Of a stretch of DNA of 64,000 nt, positions 13,233 to 24,284 are shown in pieces. The DNA is taken from positions 58,436,718 through 58,500,717 of the forward strand of contig CM061228.1 in the NCBI GenBank assembly GCA_030844895.1, written 5' to 3'. Position numbers and translations under genes: made by a program. How positions within the stretch are numbered: the stretch's first letter is position 1; each line of letters begins with the position of its first letter. The notes beneath the pieces were generated by a model, which searched no databases, had not been told where the DNA came from, and saw only the letters and a program-made list of their open reading frames with translations. Origin of the DNA: Ambrosia x helenae (Eukaryota > Streptophyta > Magnoliopsida > Asterales > Asteraceae).

Positions 13233-16200
13233 ATAAGCAATCTCATCATCCTACAGACTCAGATAAAGTATACGAAGCTGACCGGATGGTAATCAGACTC
13301 ACAAAATGATAATTACATAGAGATTCGTGCACAAGAAACGACTCCAGTTTAAAAGGATGTAACTGTCGGTATAGTTGAAGTTTTAGGGATCTGATTGGAG
13401 GAACGGGAAGGCCATAAGATATCAAATCATCCTACAGAATCAGATAAATGATACGAAGCTGACCGGACGGTAATCAGACTCACAAAGATAATTACGAAGA
13501 GATTCGTGCACAACAAATGAGTCCAGTTTAAAAGGCTGTTACTATCGGTACGTTCGGAGCTTTAGGGACCCGATTGCAGGAACGGAAAGGCCATAACATA
13601 TATGATGATACTAAAGACTCAGATAAAGTATACGAAGCTGACCGGATGGTAATCAGACTCACGAAGAGATAATTACGTAAAGATTCGTGCACAAGAAACG
13701 ACTTAGTTTAAAAGGCTGTAACTATCGGTACGGTTAAGTTTTAGAAACCCGATTAGAGGAACGGGAAGGCCATAAGATATCTAATAATCCTATAGACTCA
13801 GATAAAGGATACGAAGCTGACCAAACGGTAATCGGACTCACGAAACGATAATTACGTAGAGATTCGTGCACAAGAAACGACTCTAGTTTAAAAGGCTGTA
13901 ACGATCAGTACGGTTGGAGTTTTAGGGACCCGATTGGAGGAACGGGAAGGCTATAAGATATCTGATGATGCTAATGACTCAGATTAAGTATAGGAAGCTG
14001 ACCGGATGGTAATCAGACTCACGAAGCGATAATTACGTCGATATTCGTGCACAAGAAACGACTCTAGTTTAAAACGCTGTAACTATCGGTACGGTTGGAG
14101 TTTTAGATACCCGATTCGAGGAACGGGAAGGCCATTGGATATCTGAAGATGCTAATGATTCAGATATAGTAAACGAAGCTGACCGAATTATAACTGGACT
14201 CATGAAACGATAATTACTAGAGATTCGTGCATAAGAAACGAATCCAAATTAAAAGGCTGTAACTATCGGTTCGGTTGGAATTTTAGGGACCCGATTGGAG
14301 GAACGGGAAGGCCATATGATATCTGATGATGCTAAAGACTCAAATAAAGTATACGAAGCTGACCGGATGGTGATCGGACTCACGAAATGATAATTACGTA
14401 GAGATTCGTGCACAAGAAATGACTTTAGTTTAAAACGATGTAACTATCGGTACGGTTGGAGTTTTAGATACCAGATTCGAGGAACTGGAAGGCCATAAGA
14501 TATAAGATGATGCTAATGATTCAGATATAGTAAACGAAGCTGACCGAATGAAAACTGGACTCATGAAACGATAATTACATAGAGATTCATGCACAAGAAA
14601 CGAATCCAAATTAAAAGGCTGTAACTATCGGTACGGTTGGAATTTTAGGGACCCGATTGGAGGAACGGGAAGGCCATAAGATATTTGATGATGCAAAAGA
14701 CTCAGATATAGTAAACGAAGCTGACCGAATGAAAACTGGACTCATGAAACGATAATTACATAGAGATTCATGCACAAGAAACGAATCCAAACTAAAAGGC
14801 TGTAACTATTGGTACGGTTGGAGTTTTAGGGATCCGATTGGGGGAACGGGAAGGCCATAAGATATCTAATTATCCTACAGACTCAGTAAAGGATATGAAG
14901 CTGATCGAACGTAATCGGACCCACGAAACGATAATTACGTAGAGAATCATGCACAAGAAACGACTCCAGTTTAAAAGGCTGTAACTATCGGTACGGTTGG
15001 AGTGTTAGGGATCCGATTTGAGGAACGGAAAGGCCATAAGATATCTGATCATCCTACAGACTCAGATAAAGGATACGAAGTTGACCTGAGGGTAATCAGA
15101 CTCACAAAATGATAATTACGTCGAGATTCATGCACAAGAAACGACTCCAGTTTTAAAGGTTGTAACTATCAGTACAGTTGGAGTTTTAGGGACCCGATGT
15201 GAGGAACGGGAAGGCCATAGGATATCTGATGATGCTAAAGACTCAGATAAAGTATACGAAGCTAACCGGATGGTAATCAGACTCCCGAAGCGATAATTAC
15301 GTACAGATTCTTGCCCAAGAAACGAGTCCAAATTAAAAGGCTGTAACTATCGGTACAGTTGGAGTTTTAGTGATCCAATTGGAGGAACGGCAAGGCCATA
15401 AGATATCTAATCATCCTACAGACTCAGATAAAGGATACGAAGCTATTCGGACGGTAATCGGACTCACAAAACAATAACTACGTAGAGATTCGTACACAAG
15501 AAAAGACTTCAGTTTAAAACGCTGTAACTATTGGTACGTTCAGAGCTTTAGGGACCCGATTGGTGGAACGGAAAGGCCATAAGATATCTGATGATGCTAA
15601 AGACTCTGACAAAGTGTACGAAGCTGACCGGATGGTAATCAGACACACGAAGCGATAATTGCGTAGAGATTCGTGCACAAGAAACGACTCAAGTTTAATA
15701 ACTATCTGTACGGTTGGAGTTTTAGGGATCCGATTGGAGGAACGGGAAGGCCATAAGATATCTAATCATCCTACAGACTCAGATAAAGGATACAAAACTG
15801 ACCGGATAGTAATTGGACTCACGAAACGATAATTACGTAGAGATTCATGCACAAGAAATGACTCTAGTTTAAAAGGTTCTAACTATCAGTACCGTTGGAG
15901 TTTTAGGGACCCGATTGGAGGAACGGGAAGCCCATAATATATCTGATGATGCTAATGACTCAGATAAAGTATACGAAGCTGACCGGATGGTAATCAGACT
16001 CACGAAGCGATAATTACGACGAGATTCGTGCACAAGAAATGACTCTAGTTCAAAACGCTGTAACTATCGGTACGGTTGGAGTTTTAGGGACCCGATGTGA
16101 TGAACGAGAAGGCCATAAGATATCTGATGATGCTAAAGACTTAGATAAAGTATACGAAGCAAACCAGATGATAACCAGACTCCCGAAGCGATATTTACGT

Positions 16201-17946
16201 AGAGATTCTTGCACAATAAACGAGTCCAAATTAAAAGGCTGTAACTATCGGTACAGTTGGAGTTTTAGGGATCCAATTGGAGGAACGGGAAGGCCATAAG
16301 ATATCTAATCATCCTACAGACTCAAATAAAGGATACAAAGCTATCCAGACGGTAATCTGACTCACAAAACAATAACTACGTAGAGATTCGTACACAAGAA
16401 TAGACTTCAGTTTAAAAGGCTGTAACTATCGGTACGTTCGGAGCTTTAGAGACCCGATTGGTGGAACGAAAAGGCCATAAGATATCTGATGATGCTAAAG
16501 ACTCAGATAAAGTGTACGAAGCTTACCGGATGGTAATCAGACACACGAAGCGATAATTACGTAGAGATTCGTGCACAAGAAACAACTCCAGTTTAAAAGG
16601 CTATAACTATCGGTACGGTTGGAGTTTTAGGGATCCGATTGGAGGAACGGGAAGGCCATAAGATATCTAATCATCCTACAGACTCAGATAAAGGATACGA
16701 AACTGACCGGATAGTAATCAGATTCACGAAACGATAATTACGTAGAGATTCGTGCACAAGAAATGACTCTAGTTTAAAAGATTGTAACTATCAGTACGGT
16801 TGGAGTATTAGGGACCCGATTGGAGGAACGGGAAGGCCATAATATATCTGATGATGCTAATGACTCAGATAAAGTATACGAAGCTGACCGGATGGTAATC
16901 AGACTCACGAAGCGATAATTACGACGAGATTCGTGCTCAAGAAACGACTCTAGTTTAAAACGCTGTAACTATCGGTACGGTTGGAGTTTTAGATACCAGA
17001 TTCCTGGAACAGGAAGGCCATAAGATATAAGATGATACTAATGATTCAGATATAGTAAACGAAGCTGACCGAATGAAAACTGGACTCATGAAACGATAAT
17101 TACATAGAGATTCATGCACAAGAAACGAATCCAAATTAAAAGGCTGTAACTATCAGTACAGTTGGAATTTTAGGGACCCGATTGGAGGAACGGGAAGGCC
17201 ATAAGATATTTGATGATGCTAAAGACTCAGATAAAGTATACGAAGTTGACCGGATAGTGATCGGACTCACAAAATGATAATTACGAAGAGATTCGTGCTG
17301 AAGAAACGACTCCAGTTTAAAAGGTTGTAACTATCGGTACGTTCGGAGATTTAGGTTGGAGTTTTAGATACCCGATTGGAGGAACGGGAAGGCCATAAGC
17401 TATCTCACCATCCTACAGACTCAGATAAAGTATACGAAGCTGACCGAACAGTAATCGGACTCACAAAACGATAATTACCTAGAGATTCGTACACAAGAAA
17501 AGACTTCAGTTTAAAAGGCTGTAACTATCGGTACAGTTGGAGTTTTAGGGACCTGATTGGAGGAACGAAAAGGCCATAAGATATCTGATGATGCTAAAGA
17601 CTCAGATAAAGTATACGAAGCAGACCGGATGGTAATCAGACTCACAAAGCGATAATTACGTAGAGATTCGTGCACAAGAAACGACTCCAGTTTAGAAGCC
17701 TGTAACTATCAGTACGGTTGGAGTTTTAGGAATCCGATTGGAGGAACGGGAAGGCCATAAGATATGTAATTATCCTACAGACTCAGATAATGGATACGAA
17801 GATGACCGGACGGTAATTGGACTCACGAAACGATAATTAAGTAGAGATTCGTACACAAGAAAATATTTCAGTTTAAAAGGTTGTAACTATCGGTACGTTC
17901 GGAGCATTAGGGATTCGATTGGAGGAACGGGAAGGCCTTAAGATTT
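13233..17946 (+). repeat. 181-bp satellite array, block 3
   Basis: About 26 monomers, same orientation. The part up to about 16566 belongs to the second 7.7-kb unit; the part from there to 17946 is unduplicated array. It ends at an LTR insertion next to GGCCTTAAGATTT. Confidence 0.96.
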
Positions 17947-18892
17947 TGTAACACCCCAACCGATGGCGGAAACATCGGGATGTCACGTATTGATGATTGT
18001 TCAGTAGCTCATGGTAATTAATAAGTTTCAATATATGATTTAAATAATTTACATACAATTGTTCTAAGAATTTGTACATCAAAAAAAAAATATATACTAG
18101 CTATGCATCTTCAAGCATTAACTCTAATCTTCGAGCAAGCTATAACCTGAAACATGTTAAGTTTGAAAATATTTTGGGTCAACAAAAGTTGGTGAGAATT
18201 ACATAGGTTTTGATAATTGAATAAAACTTGTACAATTCAAGTGTCATGGCAAGTCTAGTCCATATGTGAAAACATACTAGAAGTAAATCGAGTGCATAAT
18301 CAACACTTGTGACTGTTATATTGTGGTACATCCCATATGCTCATGGTTCACTCGATTATGTTATGCGATAACAATCACCCACGCTACCTTTGTAGGAGGC
18401 ACGTATCCGGGTGGGATTGTCAGTCCAATAGATCTATCAATGTATACCGTCGGCTGATCAATGTTAATGATTATGCTAGAATTGTGCTTACCCTAGTCAT
18501 GTTCAAGACATAATGCAACATAGAAAAACACATAGACACTTTGATGATTGAATTGCATATATAATGTTGTAACATGTTTCACCCAAAAAACGGTGATAAA
18601 TAGAAAAGGGGCTATGTAAAACTCACATTGGCTAAGGTGAATTATCCTCTAAGTGTTGTGAATGTATGCGAGGCGAATCCCAAAGACTCAACAACGTAGC
18701 TAGTCCAAATTGAAGAAATAAAAAAAACGAAAAAGAAAGAATATCAAGCTTCCAATTCGCCAATTACAAGAGCTTATAGTCAAAGCTTCAATTGTAGAAG
18801 TAATATACTATAGAAGAAAGGTATGAGGGAAAGTTTAATCGGATTGAAACAATCGATTTAGAGGTGCAAAGTATAATGGGTCATAGGTGAGT

Positions 18893-18899
18893 TTTTATA
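18893..18899 (-). promoter_or_regulatory. TATA box of solo LTR A
   Basis: On the - strand AGTATAAAAACTCACC gives a good TATAAAA core. The equivalent site is kept in the LTRs at 21208-21214 and 23187-23193, always downstream (in LTR orientation) of the W-box cluster. It probably marks the U3/R boundary region. Confidence 0.6.
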
Positions 18900-18968
18900 C
18901 TAGTTTTGGATTCAATTAGCCATTAAAATTGGTCAACACCATAAAGTAAGGTTTTATGATGAATTTAC

Positions 18969-19029
18969 TATTTGACTAAGACTTTGACTGTTTGACTAAG
19001 ACTTTGACTGTTTGACTAAGGCTTTGACT
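18969..19029. promoter_or_regulatory. W-box cluster (6 TTGACT) in LTR U3
   Basis: Six TTGACT cores occur within about 60 bp as a degenerate 20-22-bp tandem repeat of TTTGACTAAGACTTTGACTG. A further GGTCAA lies near 18931. TTGACY is the WRKY-factor binding core. The cluster is about 70-135 bp upstream of the TATA box in LTR orientation. Binding is inferred from the motif only. Confidence 0.55.
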
Positions 19030-19083
19030 AATCAATTTAAGGAATGTGTTAAGTTTATTTTCTTCTGAAATACTACACAAGAT

Positions 19084-19153
19084 GATAGTTGGCTCAGTTG
19101 GTTGTCACTGTGTGTTGGTTGGCTGTGGACGCGGGTTCGAGTCCCGGTCTATG
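19084..19153 (+). other. tRNA-like module, antisense to LTR
   Basis: TGGCTCAGTTGG (19090-19101) is a perfect A-box (TRGCNNAGYNGG) and GGTTCGAGTCC (19134-19144) a perfect B-box, 32 nt apart; a T-run follows. The stem around the T-loop is decayed here (GGTCTATGC) compared with the copy at 21405 (GGTCCACAC). Confidence 0.5.
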
Positions 19154-19375
19154 CAAATCTTTTTTTTTTTTTGGCAATTATTTCCCTAAAACTATATTAT
19201 TCTAAATTCATAATATGATTATATAAGCCCGAAAGTGACTCAAAATATTTTTAAAACGTACAAAAGTGTCGAGATACAAATAATTATTAGTTTAACGTAT
19301 TTAAAACATATATTGTTTAAAACAATACATTGTTTTTATCAAAAAAAAAAATTAGGGGAAATTCGCGATGTTACA

Positions 19376-20297
19376 ATTTCTAACCATCCTACAGAATCAG
19401 ATAAAGTATACGAAGCTGACCGAATGGTAATCAGACTCACGAAGCGATAATTACGTCGAAATTCGTGCACAAGAAATGAATCCAAATTAAAACGCTATAA
19501 GTATCGGTACGGTTGGAGTTTTAGATACCAAGTTCGAGGAACGGGAAGGCCATAAGATATCTGGTGATGCTAATGTTACAGATATAGTAAACCAAGCTGA
19601 CCGAAAGATAACTAGACTCATGAAACGATAATTACATAGAGATTCGTGCATAAGAAACGAATCCAAATTAAAAGGCTGTAACTATCGGTACGGTTGGATT
19701 TTTAAGGACCCGATTGGAGGAACAGGAAGGCCATAAGATATCTGATGATGTTAAAGACTCAGATAAATTATACGAAGCTGACCGGACGGTGATCGGACTC
19801 ACGAAACGATAATTACATATAGATTCGTGCAGAAGAAACGACTCCAGTATAAAAGCTGTAACTCTCGGTACGGTTGGAGTTTTAGGGATCCGATTGGTGG
19901 AACGGGAAGGCCATAAGATATCTAATTATCCTACAGACTCAGAAAAAGGTTACAAAGCTGACCGAACAGTAATCGGACTCACGAAACGATAATTACGTAG
20001 AGATTCGTACACAAGAAAAGACTTCAGTTTAAAAGGCTGTAACTATCGGTACGTTCGGAGCTTTAGGGACCCGATTGGAGGAACGGGAAGGCCATAAGAT
20101 ATCTGATGATACTAAAGACTTAGATAATGTATACGAAGCTTACCGGATGGTAATCATACTCACGAAGAAATAATTACGTAGAGATTCGTGCACAAGAAAC
20201 GACTCTAGTTTAAAAGGCAGTAACTATCGGTACGATTGGAGTTTTAGGTACCCGATCTGAGGAACGGGAAGGCCATAAGATATCAGATGATGCTAAT
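19376..20297 (+). repeat. 181-bp satellite array, block 4
   Basis: Five monomers between two LTR insertions, in the same orientation and family as the preceding blocks. It ends in GATGATGCTAAT at the insertion point of element A. Confidence 0.95.
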
Positions 20298-21207
20298 TGT
20301 AACACCCCAACCGATGGCGGAAACATCGGGATGTCACGTATTGATGATTGTTCAGTAGCTCATGGTGAATAATCAATTTCATTAAATGATTTAAATAAAT
20401 TACATACAATTGTTCTACAAGAATTCGTACATCAAAATGAATAATACTATGCACACATCTTCAAGCATTAATTCAAATCTTCAAGCAAGTAGAACCTGAA
20501 ACATGTTAAGTTTGAAAATATTTTGGGTCAACAAAAGTTGGTGAGAATACATAGGTTTTTGAATATAATTGATAACAATAGTTTGTACAACAATCACAGT
20601 TGTATGATGATAGAGTATGATTCCGACATGTAACAATGCGTCTTTGTACAATCAAACCTTGTGTCGACTGATGACTAACTCGCAAGTTAGTTAAATGTTG
20701 TTACTATTATTGATCATCCCTGAATTTATGCGGGGGGATGGGTTTGTCAGACCTATAGCGCTATAATCTAAACAGGCGGCTTGATCATTGTTAATGATTG
20801 TACTGTGTCTTTTTGTTACAGTCAAATGATAGAATGAGTAAATGATAGTGTAATTGAATCATAAGTTTCAACAATGTAAGAATGAGTAAATGATAGTGTA
20901 TAAAATGTTTAAACATGTTTCACCCCAAAAATGTAAAACAGAAAAAGGGGCTATGTAAACTCACATTGGCTAAGGTGAATTATCCTCTAAGTGTTGTGAA
21001 TGTATGCGAGGCGAATCCCAAAGACTCAACAACGTAGCTAGTCAAAAAAGAAAGAATATAAAGCTTCCAATTCGCCAATTACAAGAGCTTATAATCAAAG
21101 CTTCAATTGTAGAAGTTATAGACTATAGAAGGAGGGTATGAGGGAAAGTTTAATCGGATTGAAACAATCGATTTAGAGGTGCAAAGTATAATGGGTCATA
21201 GGTGGGT

Positions 21208-21214
21208 TTTTATA
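21208..21214 (-). promoter_or_regulatory. TATA box in element A 3' LTR
   Basis: TATAAAA within AGTATAAAAACCCACC on the - strand, at the same place as in the solo LTR. It lies about 65-140 bp downstream of the W-box cluster in LTR orientation. Confidence 0.6.
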
Positions 21215-21278
21215 CTAGCTTTGGATTCAATTAGCCATTAAAATTGGTCAACACCATAAAGTAAGGTTTTTATGATGA

Positions 21279-21352
21279 ATTGACTATTTGACTAAGACTT
21301 TGACTGTTTGACTAAGACTTTGACTAGGACTTTGACCAGGACTTTGACTGAT
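21279..21352. promoter_or_regulatory. W-box cluster in element A 3' LTR
   Basis: A degenerate repeat carrying at least six TTGACT and one TTGACC cores in about 74 bp. It corresponds to the clusters at 18969 and 23258. Repeat number and spacing differ among copies while the TTGACY cores persist. Confidence 0.55.
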
Positions 21353-21404
21353 CAATTTAAGGAGTGTGTTAAGTTTATTTTCTTCTGAAATACTACACAA
21401 GATG

Positions 21405-21475
21405 ATAGTTGGCTCAGTTGGTTGTCACTGTGTGTTGGTTGGCTGTGGACGCGGGTTCGAGTCCCGGTCCACACA
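21405..21475 (+). other. tRNA-like module, antisense to LTR of element A
   Basis: A-box TGGCTCAGTTGG at 21410-21421 and B-box GGTTCGAGTCC at 21454-21464. The T-loop stem is well kept: TGTGGAC upstream pairs with GTCCACA downstream. It lies about 215-285 bp from the LTR start. A normal acceptor stem is not formed with the 5' end, so it is a tRNA-like hairpin rather than a gene. Confidence 0.5.
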
Positions 21476-21689
21476 AATCTTTTTTTTGGCAATTATTTCC
21501 CTAAAACTATCTTATTCTAAATTCATAATATGATTATATAAGCCCGAAAGTGACTCGAAATATTTTTAAAACGTACAAAAGTGTCGAGATACAAATAATT
21601 ATTAGTTTAAGGTATTTAAAACATATATTGTTTAAAACAATACATTCTTTTTATCATAAAAAAAATTAGGGGAAATTCGCGATGTTACA

Positions 21690-21705
21690 GTCTCCCCTAC
21701 TTTTG
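21690..21705 (-). promoter_or_regulatory. Polypurine tract of element A
   Basis: On the - strand CAAAAGTAGGGGAGAC directly precedes the 3' LTR start TGTAACATCGCG, the expected place for plus-strand priming in reverse transcription. Confidence 0.75.
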
Positions 21706-22303
21706 GAAACTTCGTCCCGAAGTTATTAAAAACACAGGTTTGAGGTTGATTAGGTAGAAATTAAGGCAGCTGTGGTTTGGGTTAAGGCACGATATGAATT
21801 TATAGGTAATAGAATAGTTTGTTTCGAATAATTTGGATAAGAGGTTTGAGATGTGAGTTTTAAGGATTGGATTAGGTTCGTCTGAAGTAGCAAGAAGCAT
21901 AAGAATCTAGCAAAATACTAAACTTATGTTTTAGGAATCTTATAAGAAATGCTTGAATTGATTGGCTATATGAAAACCAAATGAACTACTAAAACCTTAT
22001 TAGAATTTCACACTACCTTAACGTACCTGTAAATTCATGATTACGTTCCGGACCGCAATCACCAATTTACCTTACATTAGGGTTTTGTGTCCTTCTATGA
22101 CTCTAAACACACATGTAAGTAATGCAAAATAACTTTGTGATTGAATCGTTTACAATGTATCCAAAAATGAGTCCAACTGTTGAGTAGGAAAAAGACTTCT
22201 ACCAGTCAGTGAGTTCTCTACCGATTGTTGAGCAGGTGCGATAGCCTCTACCAGTCGTTGAGCAGGTTGTAGGGCCTCTACCGACTGTTGAGCAGGCATG
22301 ATG
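21706..22303 (-). other. 3' internal part of element A with PAQ-repeat minisatellite
   Basis: Non-coding or decayed internal sequence next to the polypurine tract. From about 22165 a minisatellite of about 30 bp (CCTCTACCAGTCGTTGAGCAGG type) begins and continues across the element-B insertion at 31236-31320. On the - strand it can be read as 10-residue repeats of the form PAQQSVEAxx, ending in LDSFLDTL and a stop. No domain is recognised; this may be the tail of a lost reading frame or simply a minisatellite. Confidence 0.5.
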
Positions 22304-23186
22304 ACCTCTGTCACACCCTCAAATTTCCACCCCAACCGATGGCGGAAACATCGGGATGTCACGTATTGATGATTGTTCAGTAGCTCATGGTAAATAATAA
22401 GTTTCAATAAATGATTTAAATAAATTACATATAATTGTTCTAAAACTTTGTACATCAAAAAAAAATATACTATCTACGCATCTTCAAGCAATAACTCTAA
22501 TCTTCAAGCAAGCTATAACCTGAAACATGTTAAGTTTGAAAATATTTTGGGTCAACAAAAGTTGGTGAGAATTACATAGGTTTTGATAATCGAATAAAGC
22601 TTGTACAATTCAAGTGTCATGGCAAGTCTAGTCCATATGTGAAAACATACTAGAAGTAAATCGAGTGCATAATCAACCCTTGTGACTGTTATATTGTGGT
22701 CCATCCCATACGCTCATGGTTCACTCGATTATGTTATGCGATAACAATCACCCACGCTACCTATGTAGGAGGCACGTATCCGGGTGGGATTGTCAGTCCA
22801 ATAGATCTATCATTGTATACCGTCGGCTGATCAATGTTAATGATTATGCTAGAATATTGTGCTTACCCTAGTCATGTTTAAGACATAATGCAACATAGAA
22901 TAACACATAGACACTTTATGATTGAATTGTAGATAGAATGTTATAACATGTTTCACCCCAAAAATAGTGAAATAAAAAAAAAGGGCTATGTAAAACTCAC
23001 CTTAGCAAAATGTTATGTCTCATGAAAATAGAATATGTGTTGCCCCAAAGTTGCCAATTACAAGAGCTTATAATCAAAGCTTCAATTGTAGAAGTAATAG
23101 ACTATAGAAGAAAAGTATGAGGGAAAGTTTAATCGGATTGAAACAATCGATTTAGAGGTGGCAAGTGTAATGGTTCATAGGTGGGT

Positions 23187-23193
23187 TTTTATA
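23187..23193 (-). promoter_or_regulatory. TATA box in A-like core of chimeric LTR
   Basis: The TATAAAA core on the - strand within ACTAGTATAAAAACCCACC matches the position in family-A LTRs. If functional, this 3' LTR would carry a family-A promoter, although only a new retrotransposition cycle would move it to the 5' end. Confidence 0.5.
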
Positions 23194-23257
23194 CTAGTTT
23201 TGGATTCAATTAGCCATTAAAATTGGTCAACACCATAAAGTAAGGTTTTATGATGAA

Positions 23258-23335
23258 TTGACTATTTGACTAGGACTTTGACTGTTTGACTAAGACTTTG
23301 ACTAGGACTTTGACCAGGACTTTGACTATTTGACT
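23258..23335. promoter_or_regulatory. W-box cluster in chimeric LTR of element B
   Basis: Seven TTGACT and one TTGACC cores in about 78 bp, homologous to the clusters in the A LTRs and somewhat longer. Confidence 0.5.
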
Positions 23336-23706
23336 CAAGGCTTTATTTAAGAAATAAAAAAAAATCATTAGTTTGAATTAGAAAATAAAAAAACACCGTC
23401 TTATAAAATGACGATTTTATAAATAGAATTAGGATAGAACATATGTCATGATTGAAGATTTTTTTTAAGTACAATGATAAAAGGAACTTAGAAAAATAGA
23501 GTGCACGGATAAAGATAAGAATACTTAGAAATAAATTAGACTTTATATCATGGATCGGGAAATACTTTAATGCAAAATAAATGAGAAAATTCGTGAGGTT
23601 ACAACAATGCACGTGTGTCCTATCTAGTTAACCCTAGTTAAGTATAATGCAAGGAACGTAACTAGAGTTTAGTTAAAGTGAGAACCTGAATTTGCGGGGT
23701 ATCACA

Positions 23707-23720
23707 TCATCCCCAAGTTG
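23707..23720 (-). promoter_or_regulatory. Polypurine tract of element B, with a duplicated copy
   Basis: On the - strand CAACTTGGGGATGA directly precedes the LTR start TGTGATACCCCGC. The same block, with the following GAATTTCG-type sequence, recurs at about 23797-23838 next to a TGTGACAT resembling an LTR start, so the polypurine region is duplicated about 95 bp apart. Confidence 0.7.
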
Positions 23721-23835
23721 AAAAGAATTTCGTCCCGAAATTCAGCAAGTAAACAGTAAAGCCAGCTAGAAAAGTGTACGCTTGGTTCCCGAATGTCACA
23801 TCATCCCCAAGTTGAAAGGAATTTCGCCCCGAAAT

Positions 23836-24284
23836 TCACTTTGAGCGAGCTGCTTTATGTTCGGCATTTGATCTATGCATAGGTTCAGGTTCAGTAAAGA
23901 TGTGTGGATATTTGAGCCGCATCTGATCTCTGCGCTCCCACGTGTATTCCGGTCCTAGACGGGAATTCCACCGTACCTTAACAATAGGTATAGTGCTTTG
24001 TCTGAGTTTCTTGACGCCCTGCTCAAGAATCTCCACTGGTTCTTCCACGAACCGTAGCTGATCGTCCACCTGATCTCCTCCAGCGACATTACCAGTGTCG
24101 TATCTGATAAGCATTTCTTTAAGTTCGAGACGTGGAATACATTGTGCACTCCACTGAGTTCATCTGGTAGATTTAGCTGATAAGCTACCGGACCAATCCT
24201 TTTAACAATCTCGAAAGGTCCAACGTATCGTGGGTTCAACTTCCCACGTTTCCCAAAGCGTATCACTCCTTTCCAAGGTGACAC
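23836..24284 (-). pseudogene. Element B pol C-terminus: chromodomain-like tail (frameshifted)
   Basis: This continues the integrase frame after a one-base insertion near 24283. The first part (24284 to about 24080) reads WKGVIRFGKRGKLNPRYVGP and on to HVFHVSNLKKCLSD, the usual gypsy integrase C-terminal GPF/Y region. A second one-base shift near 24080 leads to the frame ending at 23836, with LRFVEEPVEILEQGVKKLRQ and IPIVKVRWNSRLGPEYTWE. That is the pattern of plant chromovirus chromodomains, which in related elements bind heterochromatin marks and guide integration. A chromovirus sitting in a satellite-rich block fits such targeting, but that is inference. Two frameshifts make this copy non-functional. 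Confidence 0.8.

Larger units (their letters stand above)
1129..16566 (+). repeat. 7.7-kb tandem duplication (two higher-order units)
   Basis: Unit 1 (about 1129-8841) and unit 2 (about 8842-16566) share the same monomer order, idiosyncratic indels and embedded solo LTR. Landmarks are offset by 7713 before the LTR and 7725 after it. The 12-bp difference comes from an extra TTTCAACGAG-type copy near 12645. Only scattered single-base differences are seen by eye. The duplication therefore postdates the LTR insertion, including its ATAAG target duplications. Confidence 0.92.
17947..19375 (-). mobile_element. Solo LTR, family A, 1.43 kb
   Basis: Read on the - strand it starts TGTAACATCGCGAATTTCCC and ends CGGTTGGGGTGTTACA. 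It is flanked by ATTT on both sides (17943-17946 and 19376-19379), a 4-bp duplication with satellite resuming immediately. It is homologous over its length to the LTR at 20298-21689. It carries a TATA box (18893-18899), a W-box cluster (18969-19029) and a tRNA-like module (19084-19153), in the same order as the relative. No internal element sequence is adjacent, so it is a solo LTR. Confidence 0.85.
20298..21689 (-). repeat. 3' LTR of element A (1392 bp)
   Basis: Starts (- strand) TGTAACATCGCGAATTTCCC directly after the polypurine tract and ends GGTTGGGGTGTTACA. It is homologous to the solo LTR at 17947-19375. It contains, in - strand order, a tRNA-like module, a W-box cluster and a TATA box. 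Confidence 0.85.
22309..23706 (-). repeat. Chimeric 3' LTR of element B
   Basis: Only the outermost parts match the other LTR of this element: about 20 bp at 22309-22329 (TGTCACACCCTCAAATTTCC) and about 100 bp at 23605-23706 (ACAATGCACGTG to GGGGTATCACA). The core, about 22328-23604, is instead homologous to family-A LTRs: CCCCAACCGATGGCGGAAAC, the W-box cluster and TATA box, ending GTGAGGTTACA like an LTR terminus. It shows no target duplication around the A-like core, and about 1.45 kb of the genuine B LTR is missing. Confidence 0.8.
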
